Shown: one piece after another, positions 10,575 to 22,318 of the stretch
Position numbering within the stretch: the stretch's first letter is position 1
How the letters are laid out: every line of letters starts with the position of its first letter
Source of the DNA: Calocera cornea HHB12733
Lineage: Eukaryota; Basidiomycota; Dacrymycetes; Dacrymycetales; Dacrymycetaceae
DNA: 64,000 nucleotides
Direction: 5' to 3'
Assembly (NCBI GenBank): GCA_001632435.1
Contig: KV423925.1
Span: 184,417-248,416 of the forward strand
Notes under the pieces: model-generated
Told to the model about the DNA's origin: nothing
What the model saw: only the letters and a program-made list of their open reading frames with translations
The model's database searches: none
Position numbers and translations under genes: made by a program

Positions 10575-11948
10575 TTTGTTGTCGATGGTCTATAGAAGGG
10601 AAACTGTGCATGGGATGTCAGCACTTCAATCATGAACGTGGACAAGGATGAAGAAGGCCTCAGCGCGCCGGAAGACGCGTAATTTTGATCTCCTGTCCGC
10701 CCCTCCCGTTTCCCCCTTTCCCAAAAGCTGCTTCTGGCGGGAGCTCCGTAGAGCCCGCGCGATATGCGCAGACAACCACGCGCCTCCTCGTTCACCTCTA
10801 GAGAAGGCGAATATAGCCTGCGTTCTGAATTTCCCATCCATCCCACTCCCATCTCCCGCCATCCCTAGACACCGAAAGACGAGAGCGGGAAGAAACCACT
10901 CCAGACCACTCTTCCCCTGTCGAGGCACCTCCAAAGGAAGCGCAGAAGAAGAGCTTGGACCAGATGGGCGGGGCCCGTTCCTCTCCCGTAGGAGAAGCCC
11001 GTAAGCCCACATCGTCCCTCTTTGCTCGACCTTTACTCCCCTATCCTCGACCTCTGGACAGGGGTGTCTAACACCGAGCGCTCGCCCGCGCTCCTCGCCC
11101 AGTCCCTGCCGCCAGAGGGGCGGGACTGGGGTCGGAACGAGAACGAGCAGAATGTACGTCCCGCCTTACGCCCCCGGCCTTGTGAGCTCGCAGGAGGAGG
11201 CGAGGAAAGGACGCGCGACTTTTGGGAGAATGGTGAATGGGGAGGCGCGGTCGACCCTTTTACTAGTGGTACATCATTGGATGAAAGGACGGATTCGCGA
11301 CTTGCCTTCTGAAGAGGGTAGCTGAACGAGTGCGATGGCGCCAACGTTGGGCGTGCTGTCTGAAGATCACCAACAAGAGATGGAAGAATGAGAAGGGGAG
11401 CGGAAGATGTAACGGAGAGGATGGTGGTTCGGTGTCTAGCGCTGCTCGAGGACGAGATGGCGGTGGAAATCAGGGACGGCTCGGTGGTGGCTGTCCCTTA
11501 TCAACGTCATCAGCTTCCTTGGCTTAACCAGCAGCGACGACGTGATGATACGACCAGTTTAACATCGCACAGTCTTGTCCTTCAGCCGACAATGCAGACG
11601 ATGTCTTCGAGCAGGCAAAGTAATTCTCATCTGCCATGCCACTAGGTGAGCAAATTACTCAATGAAGGAACACGGTTGTGAAACACCAGTCGGGCTTCGT
11701 TGGACCTCAAAGCAATATACCTATGTGTGTGCATTGGGATTGACGAGCCATCAAACTGAACTGGCTACCCTTTGTCAACTACTATGGCTCGTAATGCCCC
11801 AACGCCAACGACCGAAAGCGAAAGCATAAAGTGGAAATCCAGGAAAGAAACAGATGGCTTACCTTGCAACATCTCTCTTCGGAAGGAGAGCACAGCTAAG
11901 GCAATAATCAAGCCGTGCTTTACCCCCGGAGATGTTCAAGTCGCCTTC
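10575..11948. other. Gene-free stretch of about 1.37 kb
   Basis: I find no supportable gene or repeat. Several open frames over 100 codons occur on the minus strand near 10,520-11,012 but have erratic composition and no conserved-looking segments. The region probably contains the upstream sequence of the J-protein gene and the 3' end of the F-box-like gene. Confidence 0.5.
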
Positions 11949-13106
11949 TCAGATTCCACTTATCTCTTTACCTGGTGCTGCCCAGCATCCGGGCCCTCCC
12001 TCGACGCGGCCGAGCCACTGTTTTCGCGCTCTGCCGGCCTCCTTGCCCTTGTTGCCACCGGGGTGCGGCGGAAGGACAACAAAATTGGGATATGCCAGTG
12101 ACAGTGCGGCGAAGTCACGGAACATCGACTCGTATCCCGGTGGTGTGACAGTCTTCCAGCCTTGGTGGTGGTGAAGTCTGCGACCGTATCCTTGGCTGGT
12201 CCATCTGCCCCACATTCGCGTTGGCCCTGGCTCCACCAGATAGAAGCGTGAGGAAGCGTCGGGAAACCGTACAAGACGATTATCCAACATGGCCAGCTCT
12301 TCGTCCTCGGATGGGGCGCGAATTCCCATAACAACTGCGAGTCGAGTGATCGTCTCGCGGTGTTCTTGGATCTTCAAGATTCGGGAAATGCGAAGATGGG
12401 TCAGCTCCGGGTGGTTCAGAGCAAGGTACTTCTCCATCCCAGGCCTGAGGGCTTCATCGGCAATGTGGAGCAACTTGAGGGCAGGCGCAAATGTGAGCGA
12501 GGATGGTAGACCATATACGCCTCGAAGCGTCAGCTCTGTCAGTGCCGGAAGCGATAGTCTGGAGAGATCCAGACCCCGTAGCTGGGGAGGACTATCGGAT
12601 AAAAGACTCCCTAATCGGGGGTCTAATCCAGGAGGCAGAGATAAGAGCAGTAGAAACAAGGTCTCCAGAGTCGAAGATAGTAACTGGAGAAGTTCCATAA
12701 TGGAGCGACCAATTGGAGGTGTCGAGTCCTGTCCAAACACTCGGAATAACGCCGTGATCGCCCGAATGTCTAGTTCATCGTCGTCGTCATCGTCACCGAA
12801 TAATGCCTGTTCTGCGGCCTGCATGGTAACCAATCGCGGTGAACGGGGTCCACGAACCGGGCGATCTCCGTCAGATATGTAAAGATGGATTACCTTGCGT
12901 TCACCAGCAGGAAGCGCCGAGAGCGTCTTCAACAGAGAGTGCGCCTGTCGTCCTCCAGAGACGGCAATCGAAAACCAACGATAGTCGGCCGATACGTCAC
13001 GCACCGCGCGAGACACGAGGCTCAGAGCGCAGCCCGCAGAGCCATCATCCATGCACGCCATGGCGTAGATCTTGCGGTGGATTTCGACGGGCAGCTCAGG
13101 TAGCAT
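11949..13106 (-). CDS. F-box-like / leucine-rich protein (intact copy)
   Basis: A single exon of 385 residues starting MLPELPVEIHRKIYAMACM, the usual L-P-x-E-I/L-hydrophobic signature of basidiomycete F-box-like proteins that recruit substrates to SCF ubiquitin ligases. The middle is leucine-rich (about 150-260), with segments such as LRGLDLSRLSLPALTELTL that look like degenerate leucine-rich repeats, plus a poly-Asp tract near residue 105. Three in-frame ATG-like choices exist upstream; 13106 is used because it starts the F-box and because the related relic at 18,876 starts equivalently. The gene shares 5' sequence with the duplicated units downstream. Substrate unknown. Confidence 0.65.
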   Translation of the reverse strand: MLPELPVEIHRKIYAMACMDDGSAGCALSLVSRAVRDVSADYRWFSIAVSGGRQAHSLLKTLSALPAGERKVIHLYISDGDRPVRGPRSPRLVTMQAAEQALFGDDDDDDELDIRAITALFRVFGQDSTPPIGRSIMELLQLLSSTLETLFLLLLSLPPGLDPRLGSLLSDSPPQLRGLDLSRLSLPALTELTLRGVYGLPSSLTFAPALKLLHIADEALRPGMEKYLALNHPELTHLRISRILKIQEHRETITRLAVVMGIRAPSEDEELAMLDNRLVRFPDASSRFYLVEPGPTRMWGRWTSQGYGRRLHHHQGWKTVTPPGYESMFRDFAALSLAYPNFVVLPPHPGGNKGKEAGRARKQWLGRVEGGPGCWAAPGKEISGI

Positions 13107-13589
13107 GGTGGTTGTCGTTGAGTGAGGATGACGATGCACAGCAGAATTTTCTTCCGGATAAGCGATAAGTGACACGCGATTGGCACGCGGAAATCAGCTT
13201 CACCGGAGATGTCCGGCCAATTTGACGGGAAGAGCAATATCCCCACCAGTCACACTTCCGCTTTCAGCTACCTCATGGACAGGTACATAGCACGGGTTAT
13301 CATTCCAGAACTTAGGGCAGGAGAAGGAGGCATTCCCACGTAATTTCAGCTTGTGCATGCTCAGCAGGTACGGCGGATCAAGTTGTCACCATCGAACCCC
13401 ATCGGAAACGTCCAGAACAAGATAGCAACAGCCTAAGCGCCGTGAGATCACGCATTGCAGGGATAACGCTGATTCGGGTGATGGACTAGATCCACCAGGT
13501 TACGGCGGCAACCAAGCCCCGGAAAGACGATGTCTTGTATGGAACACATCTGCCTTGTCAGACACGCGGAAAAACTCCGCGGCTGTGTG

Positions 13590-14860
13590 ATGTAATTTGG
13601 CGCGTCACCTCTTTCGAATGTGTGTCATTTCTGCATACTCCTGGATGAACGCACTGCTCAATGTATGCTCTCATCTACGCATGATCTATGTAGCTGCGCG
13701 AAATTTGCACGCGCACGCCTCTTTGTTCACCTCGAACATGTTGTTGATGTCGGACAAGACGCTTTTCGGTGGCAGACCTGCCTCGGCGCGTGATTCTGAT
13801 CACTGGAAGAAATGAGAAGCAAGCGACGCGCCGCCATACACTCGTCTACGCCACACACGCCCGGCACGGACTTGTACGCGTCGGACTGCTGCTCTGTGAT
13901 ACTTTAACGTGGACGACGCGCTCTGGGTCCCTCGCATCACTCCTTTCTCTCATCTGTCTCGCATCCCGAACACAACAATGGACTTCCCTAAGTATTGGCC
14001 CGAGAACTTTCCCAAACCAATTAGTGAGTTCTCCGTCGGACAGTACAAAACCTGGATCGAGATCAACGGCCGGCGCGATTGTAGTGAATAAAGGAGTATG
14101 ATAATGGACACAATGTATTTTCTGGCGATAGGAGATAGGTGACACGAAATGTGCGTTCGAGGCGACATCCATCCAGTCGGGGCCACGGCCAACCTCCGCG
14201 GTTTGCGTGATGTCATTTTTGCCGCGTCGACGCGTCTCTGCTCCTTCAGCAGACGCTCGTCGTTCGCACACACTCAACATGCTCAATGTCTACTCGCATC
14301 TGAAACTTGTGTATATAAATGCACGATATCTGAAAACACCTGCCTCCTTGATCACCTCGACATATCTTGCTGTTGTTGGGCACGGTGCATTTCGGTGGCG
14401 GACCTGCGTCGGCGATCCTGGGCCTGATCACCAGAAGAAACCAGAAGCAAGTAGAGCGCCGCCGCACCCTTCTGTCATACACTATGCACGCCATGACCAG
14501 AGACTGCCGGAATTGCACGACGATGGCTTCCGCGCGACCGCCGGGCTCCGTGATCATCTGATGTGAACGACGCGCTCTGGTCTCCTCGCTCCCTTCTCTC
14601 TTCTGGCTCTCTCGCATCCCCCTCACGCAATATGGACTTCCCCGAGTACTGGCCGGATTATTACCCCAACCCGGTCGACGAGCTCTCCATTGGAAGCTAC
14701 AGAGCCTGGATCGAGATCAACGGCCGCCGTGTCCCTATCTTCCCACTCCATGACGGAGTCCATCCAGACAGGGTTGTCGACCGTTGCGATAGGGCCAACG
14801 ATCAGGTCGATGGGTGGTTCCAATCCATACACCTCGCTGTGAGTGTCCTTGTTATGTGAC
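13590..14860. repeat. Two diverged copies of a promoter + DUF7918 gene unit
   Basis: Segment about 13,600-14,091 and segment about 14,200-14,860 align through their promoters (e.g. TTTCGGTGG.GGACCTGC, then GAAGCAAG..G.GCGCCGCC) and into the start of the coding region. A third, gene-less copy of the promoter-proximal part (CGATAGGAGATAGGTGAC and variants) lies near 16,010-16,180, and a related stretch at 13,155-13,175 flanks the F-box-like gene. Confidence 0.65.
13978..14091 (+). pseudogene. Truncated DUF7918-like gene copy
   Basis: The open frame begins MDFPKYWPENFPKPISEF and matches the first 34 residues of the intact copy at 14,632 (MDFPEYWPDYYPNPVDEL), including the family-typical TWIEINGRR. 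It then diverges and stops after three further codons. The downstream exons of the intact copy are absent; instead the next duplicated unit begins. It is a 5' remnant of a tandem duplication and unlikely to make a functional protein. Confidence 0.7.
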
Positions 14861-15795
14861 GATGCACCTCATGCCTACTACACGCTCTAGGAGTTCTGTG
14901 TTGGCCTGGTCGTGCCATCTGGGAAGAATGTCTTGGTCGATGTGTTCGTTGACGGAGAGCTAGCAACAGAGCTCTACATACGGGCAGGAGACGAGCAGCG
15001 CATACATCTGATTCGCGGAAGCTCGAGCTCCAAAAATCCCAACATAATCCAACCCTTCAAGCTGCATGTACCCGGCGTTAGTGAGTGTCGTCCTAGTATT
15101 GGCCACCGTGTCCTGCCTGACCTTGTCGACTAGTCACTCTGGATAGCGACGATGACTCCGATCACGGCAGCGTCATCGATGACTATGTTGGACTGATCGA
15201 GATCTGGATGCGTAGTGGCTATGTCAAGAAGTCAAAAGGGAAACGAGGCGCATATAGCGCGTCTCTGTCTGGTACAATGACCAAGGCGATCGGGGAGAGG
15301 TGCATACACGGCAAGCAGAAAGCCGTGCATGATCACGTTGTGAGGTTAGGACATAGCGTGCACTGTCTCCAAGAGCTGGCCTAACCTCGGTACAGCTATG
15401 GTCCAGAGCGCACGGATGACACGCATTATGAGCCGGCTACTGCTGATAACTTCATTACTACGTATGGGGGAACCCGTTTTTTTACAATACAATACAACTC
15501 TGAAGGTACACTTTCTTTCTCAGTACCTTGCCTCATTGACTGATACAACCCCTCCAGAAATGCTCGTTGCTCATGGCGTCATACGTGCGTACTGTAGTTC
15601 ATGCAATGCGACAAAGCCCTTTATGCCTCATCGTATTCATTTCAGCCACTGAGATGGAGCGCCTCAAGGCTCAGGTTGAAGGATTGCAGAGGGACCTAGC
15701 TGTGGCTAAAGCGATGGTATGCGCGTTACCGAGCCCCATGTATTGACATGACTACTGAATGATCGAAGAGTCCTAATCTGGTGAAGGACGAATGA
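14632..15795 (+). CDS. DUF7918-like basidiomycete protein
   Basis: Seven exons (14632-14838, 14891-15080, 15134-15344, 15396-15505, 15558-15584, 15646-15716, 15769-15795) close to 280 residues. The N-terminal pattern (YRAWIEINGRRVPIF), the central beta-rich part with KLHVPG and GLIEIWMRSGYV, and the segment reading ..THYEPATADNFITT..FFTIQYNS.. then MLVAHGVIP match the layout I know for the basidiomycete DUF7918 family. A short coiled coil (EMERLKAQVEGLQRDLAVAKA) ends the protein. Function of the family is unknown. The exon joins are supported by phase at all six introns; the last two small exons are the least certain. Confidence 0.65.
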
Positions 15796-15854
15796 GAGTA
15801 CACTCTGGAAGCTCGACTCCGACACCAGCAACTCTCGGAGGAGAAAGGCCGCAC

Positions 15855-15965
15855 ACTCCAAGAAACAAGGCAGTCAATGCGCAGCCAGTCGAGTTGCCGT
15901 CTGTACGCGCCATGGCGTAGGTCCTGTGGAGATGTTTCGCATGCAGTTTAAGTAGTTATCGCAAG
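15855..15965 (-). pseudogene. F-box-like gene relic (5' fragment)
   Basis: Read on the minus strand, this fragment contains ...RTYAMARTDGNSTGCALT..., aligning with KIYAMACMDDGSAGCALS of the intact F-box-like gene at 11,949-13,106, and shares nucleotide stretches such as CTACGCCATGGCG. The F-box start is degraded and only about 100 bp survive, so this is a fragment carried along with the duplicated promoter segments. Confidence 0.6.
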
Positions 15966-16716
15966 GATTCTCAACAAGGGGATATGGAGAATGGAAAACA
16001 TATATTTTGCTCGTCATAGGAGATAAGTGACGTGCAATGTTCACTGCGTGTGTAAAACCAGCGTTCGAGGCAGACGCCATCTCGTACACTAACTCGGCGC
16101 GATCCACCCAGTCGGAGGCGCGGACAAAGTGCCCGTAAGGATGCCGGTCGCGTGACGTCATTGCTGCCCGCGTCCTGTAACATGCCAATCTCGACGCGTT
16201 CCGCCCTCAATGTTTGTGGTCGCTTCCCCCTCACTCGGCGGACAAACTGCTCAATGTATGCACTCCTCTACACCTTATTTCTGCCCAGCTACTTCTGTGG
16301 AAGAGGTAGCTGCTGCTGCTGTACTGCACAACAACGGCTGGGTGCTCTCTCGCATGACACCCAGCAGCTGCACGAACGGCAGGCACCGATGGGCCCACAT
16401 GTGACACAGCTCGAGGGACGGGCCACCTCAGCCTCGCTCGACGCCCACATTATCTCATAGGCTGCATGTTCTCGAACCTCTCATGCCTCGGCGCTTCCGC
16501 TGCCTGGATCACCTAAAAGGTAAACAAATTGTGCTTTGGGCCCTGGACCGGTAGCGCAGGTCTGGCACCTGAACGACGACCCTTTTAGCCACCGCTGGTC
16601 GGTCCATTTCGCTATCCCTTCCCCTCGACCGGTGCCCTCTTACCTCACTAATCCCTCCTCTTCCTGCATCTGTACTCTCTAATCCTGCGTGCTGGTCGTC
16701 AACGACCGCCGCAATC

Positions 16717-18531
16717 ATGATCAGCCGAATGTCACTCCTTTTTGCGCTCCTCGGCTCCCTCCCCTTCACCCTCGCTCTGCCCCAGTCTTCACTGTCTATG
16801 GCGACATACACCCATACACCCGGAACGACACATGCAGCACCCTCATCTGTACCAGTATCAATCATGTCTTCGACATCAGTGACGACTAGCTCAACAACTT
16901 CCGTGCATCAGTCACCGCTGTCTTCCTCTCTATCCTCAACCTCAACCTCATTCACCACCGCCACGTCTACCTCTTCCATCAAGTCTGCCTCTACAGCAAC
17001 CCCGAACACAGCAATGCCCTTTGCGGATGCGGCGTTTGATGCGCAGGCGCTGCCAAAGCTGGTGGTCGCCCATGTAATCGTTGGGAATACCCAGCCATAC
17101 AGCGTCAACGATTGGTCCAATGACATCGTTCTGGCACAGGCTGCTGGAATGTGAGCCCTGTCTGTTCGTTCTTGTCAATCTCAATCGCTGATTTCTAAAT
17201 AGCGATGCCTTCGCCCTCAACTATGGCTCCCCGAGTTGGGAGCCTGGCCAGCTTGCCAACGCGTACCAAGCCGCCAAATCACACTCGGGATTCAAGATGT
17301 TCCTATCGGCAGACATGTCCTCCCTCTCGGGCGGCTCGCAAAGTGATGCGCAAAACCTGGCCAACCAAGTCAAGCAGTTCGTGGACCACCCTTCGCAGCT
17401 CACGTACGGAGGGAAGACGCTGCTGAGCACCTTCTCCGGTGAGTACAGCACCTTTGGCCAGGGGAACATCGAGGCTGGCTGGTCGATGGTTCTCAACTTG
17501 ATCGGCTCGCCGGTGGCATTCATTCCTGCTTGGTTCATCGATCCAAGCACTTTCAGTCAATATTCGGTGCTCAGTGGTGCTCTGAACGTATGTATTATCA
17601 TCTCAGACGGCATGCTGCCAAAGGGCTAAACTCGATATTACTCTAGTGGAACGGTGGCTGGCCAATGGGCTCCACCGACCTTACATTCGCTAGCGACAAG
17701 CAGTGGATCGAGGGTCTGGGGCACAAAGCGTACATGGCACCCGTCACGCCGAACTTCTTCACACATTATGGTCCGAACACGTACAACAAGAACTGGATCT
17801 ATCGGAGCGACGACAATCTTTACGCGACGAGATGGGAGATGCTGATGCACTATCGCAACTATGTCGCGATCGCGGAGATCATCACTTGGAATGGTATGCA
17901 TTCCTATACCAGTGTGGTCATGTGCTCAAGATCCACTAGATTATGGCGAATCGCACTACATCGGTCCCATCAAGGGTGATGAGTCGATGGCGAACGCCTG
18001 GGTAGACGGGTATGACCACACGCCGTGGCTCACGATGACAAAGTACTATGCCACGGGATTCAAGACCGGCACATATCCCGCGATCACCCACGATCAAGTG
18101 TACATTTATGGCCGTCCCCATCCCAAGAATGCCAATGCCTGCTGCGATAGTGTTGGCAGGCCGAGCAACTGGCAAAATGTACGGGCGTCCTTATCACCGC
18201 TGTATGTGCTCACAAACTTGTCTTTTCCTTCTAGACGGACGACAATTTCTACGTAACCGTCTTTGCCAAAGCGGCCGGCCAGCTCGTTCTCTCCACTCCA
18301 ACACAAGGCAGCAAGCCCAACCCAGCTTCTTCTGGTCCCAACGCACACACGTTCACCGTCCCGGCCGGGGTCTCCCATTACAAGCTCGCCCTGCAGGAAG
18401 GCAATGGTATGCGCGCAACGCTGCAGCGAGGCAGCACGGTGGTAGTTGACGTCTACCCCACGTCGTACTATTTCAACCCCAATCCACAAACATATAACTT
18501 TAACGCATACGTGGCTATGGGGAGCAGGTGA
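16717..18531 (+). CDS. Secreted GH71 alpha-1,3-glucanase (mutanase)
   Basis: Five exons (16717-17150, 17203-17587, 17647-17893, 17940-18178, 18235-18531), 533 residues. A signal peptide (about 1-20, MISRMSLLFALLGSLPFTLA) is followed by a Ser/Thr-rich linker, probably O-glycosylated, to about residue 105. The catalytic domain then shows the GH71 hallmarks: KLVVAHVIVGN at the start, IDAFALNYG, FKMFLSADMSSL, an aromatic WNGGWPM block and EIITWNDYGESHYIGP. GH71 enzymes hydrolyse alpha-1,3-glucan in fungal cell walls, in self-remodelling or mycoparasitism. A C-terminal beta-rich part (about 440-533) completes the protein. The linker before, rather than after, the catalytic domain is a mild oddity. 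Alternative start: ATG at 16729. Confidence 0.9.
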
Positions 18532-18875
18532 GGCGCATTGTATTGTAGATCACGCGAGTGCGTTGCACGAATATCGTATATAGTTAGCTGTATCTGGTGT
18601 ACATAGCTGTATTTTAGTTTCTGACTGACGGGCTAGTGGGTTGCACTCTGGGCTCGACAAACACGATACTGTAGAAGGAATGTCATGATAATAGATGGTG
18701 ATGGATACTGAGTACAAAGACGGTATGATTCTTCCGCCTCAGCCTCGTGGTCACTATCGTATCGAGTTGCACAGGTCTGCAGACAAACGGGTGGACAACG
18801 CGCTACGCGGCACTTCTGCATTCCTTTCTATCCGCGATCGTCGGCATCGTTCCTGCCTAGCCAGCGAATACTACC

Positions 18876-19178
18876 ATGAAGAAGCTACCTGCAGAACTGC
18901 GCCACAGGATCTATGCTTTCGCCTGTTCTGCGGACGATGGTACCACTGCTACTGCGCGAAGCGCCGTATCTCGCTATGTCCGCGCAACCTCCTCCCAATG
19001 TCGTTACGAATGCGTCGCCCATAACAATTTTGGTCAAATCTCGCTCTTTGCTGACTTGATCTGCGAGCGTCTAGACGCAATCGGACGAGATACAGGAAGG
19101 ATCGTCATTCGTCCTCTCTGTGTCTGCGTAGGAGCATCGCGAGAGAATCTACTGTGCCGTATCATGAAATCCTCATAA
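18876..19178 (+). pseudogene. Truncated F-box-like gene
   Basis: A 100-residue frame starting KKLPAELRHRIYAFACS is clearly related to the N-terminus of the intact F-box-like protein. It continues through the equivalents of its residues 20-80 (RSAVSRYVRATSSQCRY ~ LSLVSRAVRDVSADYRW) and then stops. The leucine-rich part is missing and the following 250 bp hold no continuation in any frame. It could be expressed as a short protein but is best read as a truncated copy. Confidence 0.6.
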
Positions 19179-19482
19179 CTGCCACCGGCAACCTGAGCGA
19201 GTTTCCCTCTATCTCGCTCTTTGTCGCTCTGATCAAGGCCGGCAAATTTGATTGCCGTTGATTGCGACGATACCAGCTACCTGTCGAACTTCACCGTAGC
19301 GTCTGAACCATGGCGTCTATGGACAACTCGCTACGCGCTAACCCATATTAACCGAGCAGTTGCGCCGGGGATCTCCCATAGTCAAGCAATCAAATTGCAT
19401 TAGTACGGTAGGTGTCCTTTCCCTTCTCTTAGTTTTCAACCAGCTCAACCCTTAAATTTGGACAGATAAACGGCCAGCGTGT

Positions 19483-20956
19483 CTAGGTGGACTTTTGCGT
19501 GATCTGGAACTTGTACGAAGGCATCAGGTCGTGAGAGACCGGGTACAAGTCGCCGTTGATGAACACCATGTCGCGCACATAGTATTCGACGTCGACGGAA
19601 GTGGAGCTGATGTCCATCGTCACCAGACCGTTGGCCGCTAGAAGGACATGTGAGCTGGATGGATCTAGATCGTGGCCATATCATGCTCACCGGTGTTGTT
19701 GTTTGCGGCAAGGAACTTGGCGTAAGGGCCAAGCGGGATCCCTAGAGAATGCTTAGCAGTTGATTGACAGGAAAAGGCAACAATGCGCACCATTGTTGCA
19801 ATCACCGCCCTGAGGATAGCCCGCTGCGCCACTGAGGATGAAGTTGGTGTTGTTGTTGACGTAGTGGGCAAGGCAGTGGTCATGCCCGTTCAGAACAATG
19901 CCATTATGAGCCTCAACAATGGAGATCAGCGGGGCGAGGTCGGTCTGGTTCGTTGAGGAGGACATATACGGGTGATGCAGCTGCAGGAACTTCCAGTCCG
20001 CCTTGGAGTTGCTAAAGGTTGTGTTAAGGAAGTCGATCTGCACGGACGTGTTCTTGTGGCACCCGATGGTGTACTCGTTGAAGTAGACGGAGGTGTTCTG
20101 AAAGCGGGGATGAGCATCATCTCACTCAAGGCAGTTAGTTGGATGCTTACCTTCTGGTAGGACGAGAGGAAGCAGTCCGAGTCAATAACAACAAACGTCG
20201 CGGTCCAGTTGGAGCCAACGAGGTCGTACGTCCAGTACGGAAGACCGGTCGTTCCCTAGGCCAGTATCAGCCCCTGCTGACATTACAGCGGCAAGGCACT
20301 CACGAAGTTCCACCTATCATCATAATAAGGCAGGATCTTGGTCTCGAAGTCGACGCCGGCGGTGCCCTTCACAATGTCGTGGTTACCCAGGCACTGATAC
20401 CAGGGCATGTCGCGGAAGACACCCTGCGAGTACATGTTGACCCACGCCTCCTCGAAGCGCAGGATACCACCCGTGGTAAAGTCGACACCGCTATCGTAGA
20501 AGTTGTCGCCGACGGAGAGCTGTGCGTACAGTCAGTAACGGGCCTGCCGCGCAGTCGCGTGGTCACTAACGATGGCACTGCAGTTCTTCATTGTGCAGAC
20601 CTGGCCGATGTAGTTGGCTGTGTCAGCTGCAATATAAAGTTAGAAAGTAATGCTGAGAAGTTAGATATGTTCCACTCACTCTGCAGAGCCGTAGCATTGT
20701 TGACGAACACCTTGTCGCCGGGGTCGCAGTCATTGATGAGCTCGTTCGGGATGGTTATGTTGGCGGCCTGGAGCTCGAGCATGACTTCGAGGCAGAAGTG
20801 GTCCGGCGCAGGGATCCAACCAGTCCAGCCGTAGTCGCCGAAGACGGCGACGGTGAGGACTTCGGCGCCTTTAGGTGCAATGAGCGACTTCTGGGCGGAG
20901 ACGGAGCTAGCGAGCAGAAGGCTTGCCGCGGCAGCGGACAAGGAGGACAGCATCAT
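19483..20956 (-). CDS. Secreted acid phosphatase (purple/ACP5-like metallophosphoesterase)
   Basis: Seven exons (20956-20680, 20626-20571, 20519-20304, 20255-20151, 20097-19791, 19741-19691, 19637-19483), all introns 48-53 nt, 388 residues. A signal peptide (1-21) precedes a metallophosphoesterase domain with every metal-binding block of tartrate-resistant/purple acid phosphatases: GDYG at 40-43, GDNFYDSG from 115, GNHD at 156-159, HHP at 259-261 and NGHDH at 288-292. The tyrosine of GDNFY is the ligand giving purple enzymes their colour. Several N-x-T/S sequons fit secretion and glycosylation. It releases phosphate from organic esters outside the cell. Translation is taken from the first of two adjacent ATGs. 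Confidence 0.9.
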
Positions 20957-21055
20957 CCCGAGGGCTTCAAGAAGCAATAGCGTCAACGATGTTGCTAAGT
21001 ACGTTCTCCATGCCTTCCTTCCTTATAAGGCCTTGGATGATGTTGTGCACGCAGG

Positions 21056-21118
21056 CCATGTCCCTCTCTGGCGGATCGCAAAGTGATGCGCCGAACCTGG
21101 CCGACCTTGCTCGTTTGC
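21056..21118 (+). pseudogene. GH71 gene scrap
   Basis: The stretch encodes MSLSGGSQSDAPNLADLA, matching MSSLSGGSQSDAQNLANQV in exon 2 of the GH71 gene at 17.3 kb, with long identical nucleotide runs (e.g. GCAAAGTGATGCGC). No other part of a GH71 gene is nearby, so it is an isolated fragment, placed just upstream of the acid phosphatase. Confidence 0.75.
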
Positions 21119-21129
21119 TTACACTCGCC

Positions 21130-22318
21130 ATCACACCGTCCTAGAGCGCACGTTCGTCGAGGATGGCGAAGAGAGCGAATGGGAATAAGAGTGCTTGTGG
21201 TCGTTCGACCACATCTCCACCTTTCCTTGGGCCGAAACCAAGAACTCGGGCAGGTGCACACGGTGCACGCGAGGGATTCAAGAGGGAAGGTCTGCGCCAT
21301 GATTGAATAGACTAGGGTCCGACAGTCACTTTTCCGTCTCGGCTTCTGTCGTCGCCCTCCGACTCGGTAGGGGGCCGGGCTCTGCTGCGCGAGCCGGCAG
21401 GCAACCTAGCTCGTTCCTGTTCACCTGCCCAGCTTCACAAAACAATCCGTACCAAAGTGCGGCTGAGTTGACAGCAATACTGGGCAGATGAGTAGAAGGG
21501 GCCGCCGCGCCTCTCTCGCAACGCTCGCTCTGCTCGAGTTCCTCGATTGACGCTCCGGCCGGATTTAGCGCAGGGAACTGATTGTCTGGAAATCAGATTA
21601 TCAATACATTCCCATTAGGTGTCCATATCATTGCCTCTTAGACGGGAAATGTAATGGAAATGAAGATGCTGACGTGTGAATTAGAAGGACCCTAGCGTAA
21701 GCGGCCCGCACGTTTTTGTGACACGGGTTTAAGGGGTGAAGAGACCTAACTCTGACGAGCTAGGTAATTTGCCAAGTGCGTATCACTGCCTTCTGATTGG
21801 ACAATATTGGCCAGCGCTTGTTGCCGTGCCTTCGTCTTGCTTTCCTACGCCGTGCGAAGCGTCATCAGTATACATGTGGCCTTCTGTCGTAAGCTGTAGC
21901 CCGTGGTCCATACACCTGTGGCACGCAACTAGGGATACCTCGAAGGGGCTTTCCCGGGCGAGGCGGTGCCGTCCTGCGAGGCCCTGTCCGAGGCACATGT
22001 GCGTGAAAAGTTACAATATTATCCGCATCCTAATCAGGAAGCCCTTTAGGACCCGTTCCGTCTTCTTCCGCTGTCGGCCGCAAACTCATGCTCATGCTCC
22101 TCTCAGGTGGTTATACTGTCTCATCGAATCACATATTCCTCTCCAGCCCTTCGCATCCAACAAATTGCTCCAGAATGAGGTTACAACCTGGCTGTCAACA
22201 TTTGAGTGAGTGTTCATGTTCATGTGCATGCGGCTTTTCGGTTAGCAACATATGCACATACACATTGTGCAAATGTGTTATTATCATGCACGTGACATTT
22301 TGGCCTCCCCGGTGATGC
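21130..22318. other. Gene-free stretch of about 1.2 kb
   Basis: No convincing gene. Open frames up to 157 codons (about 21,736-22,209, plus) have non-protein-like composition. This may contain the left boundary of the KDZ-associated island, but I could not see a terminal repeat. Confidence 0.45.
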
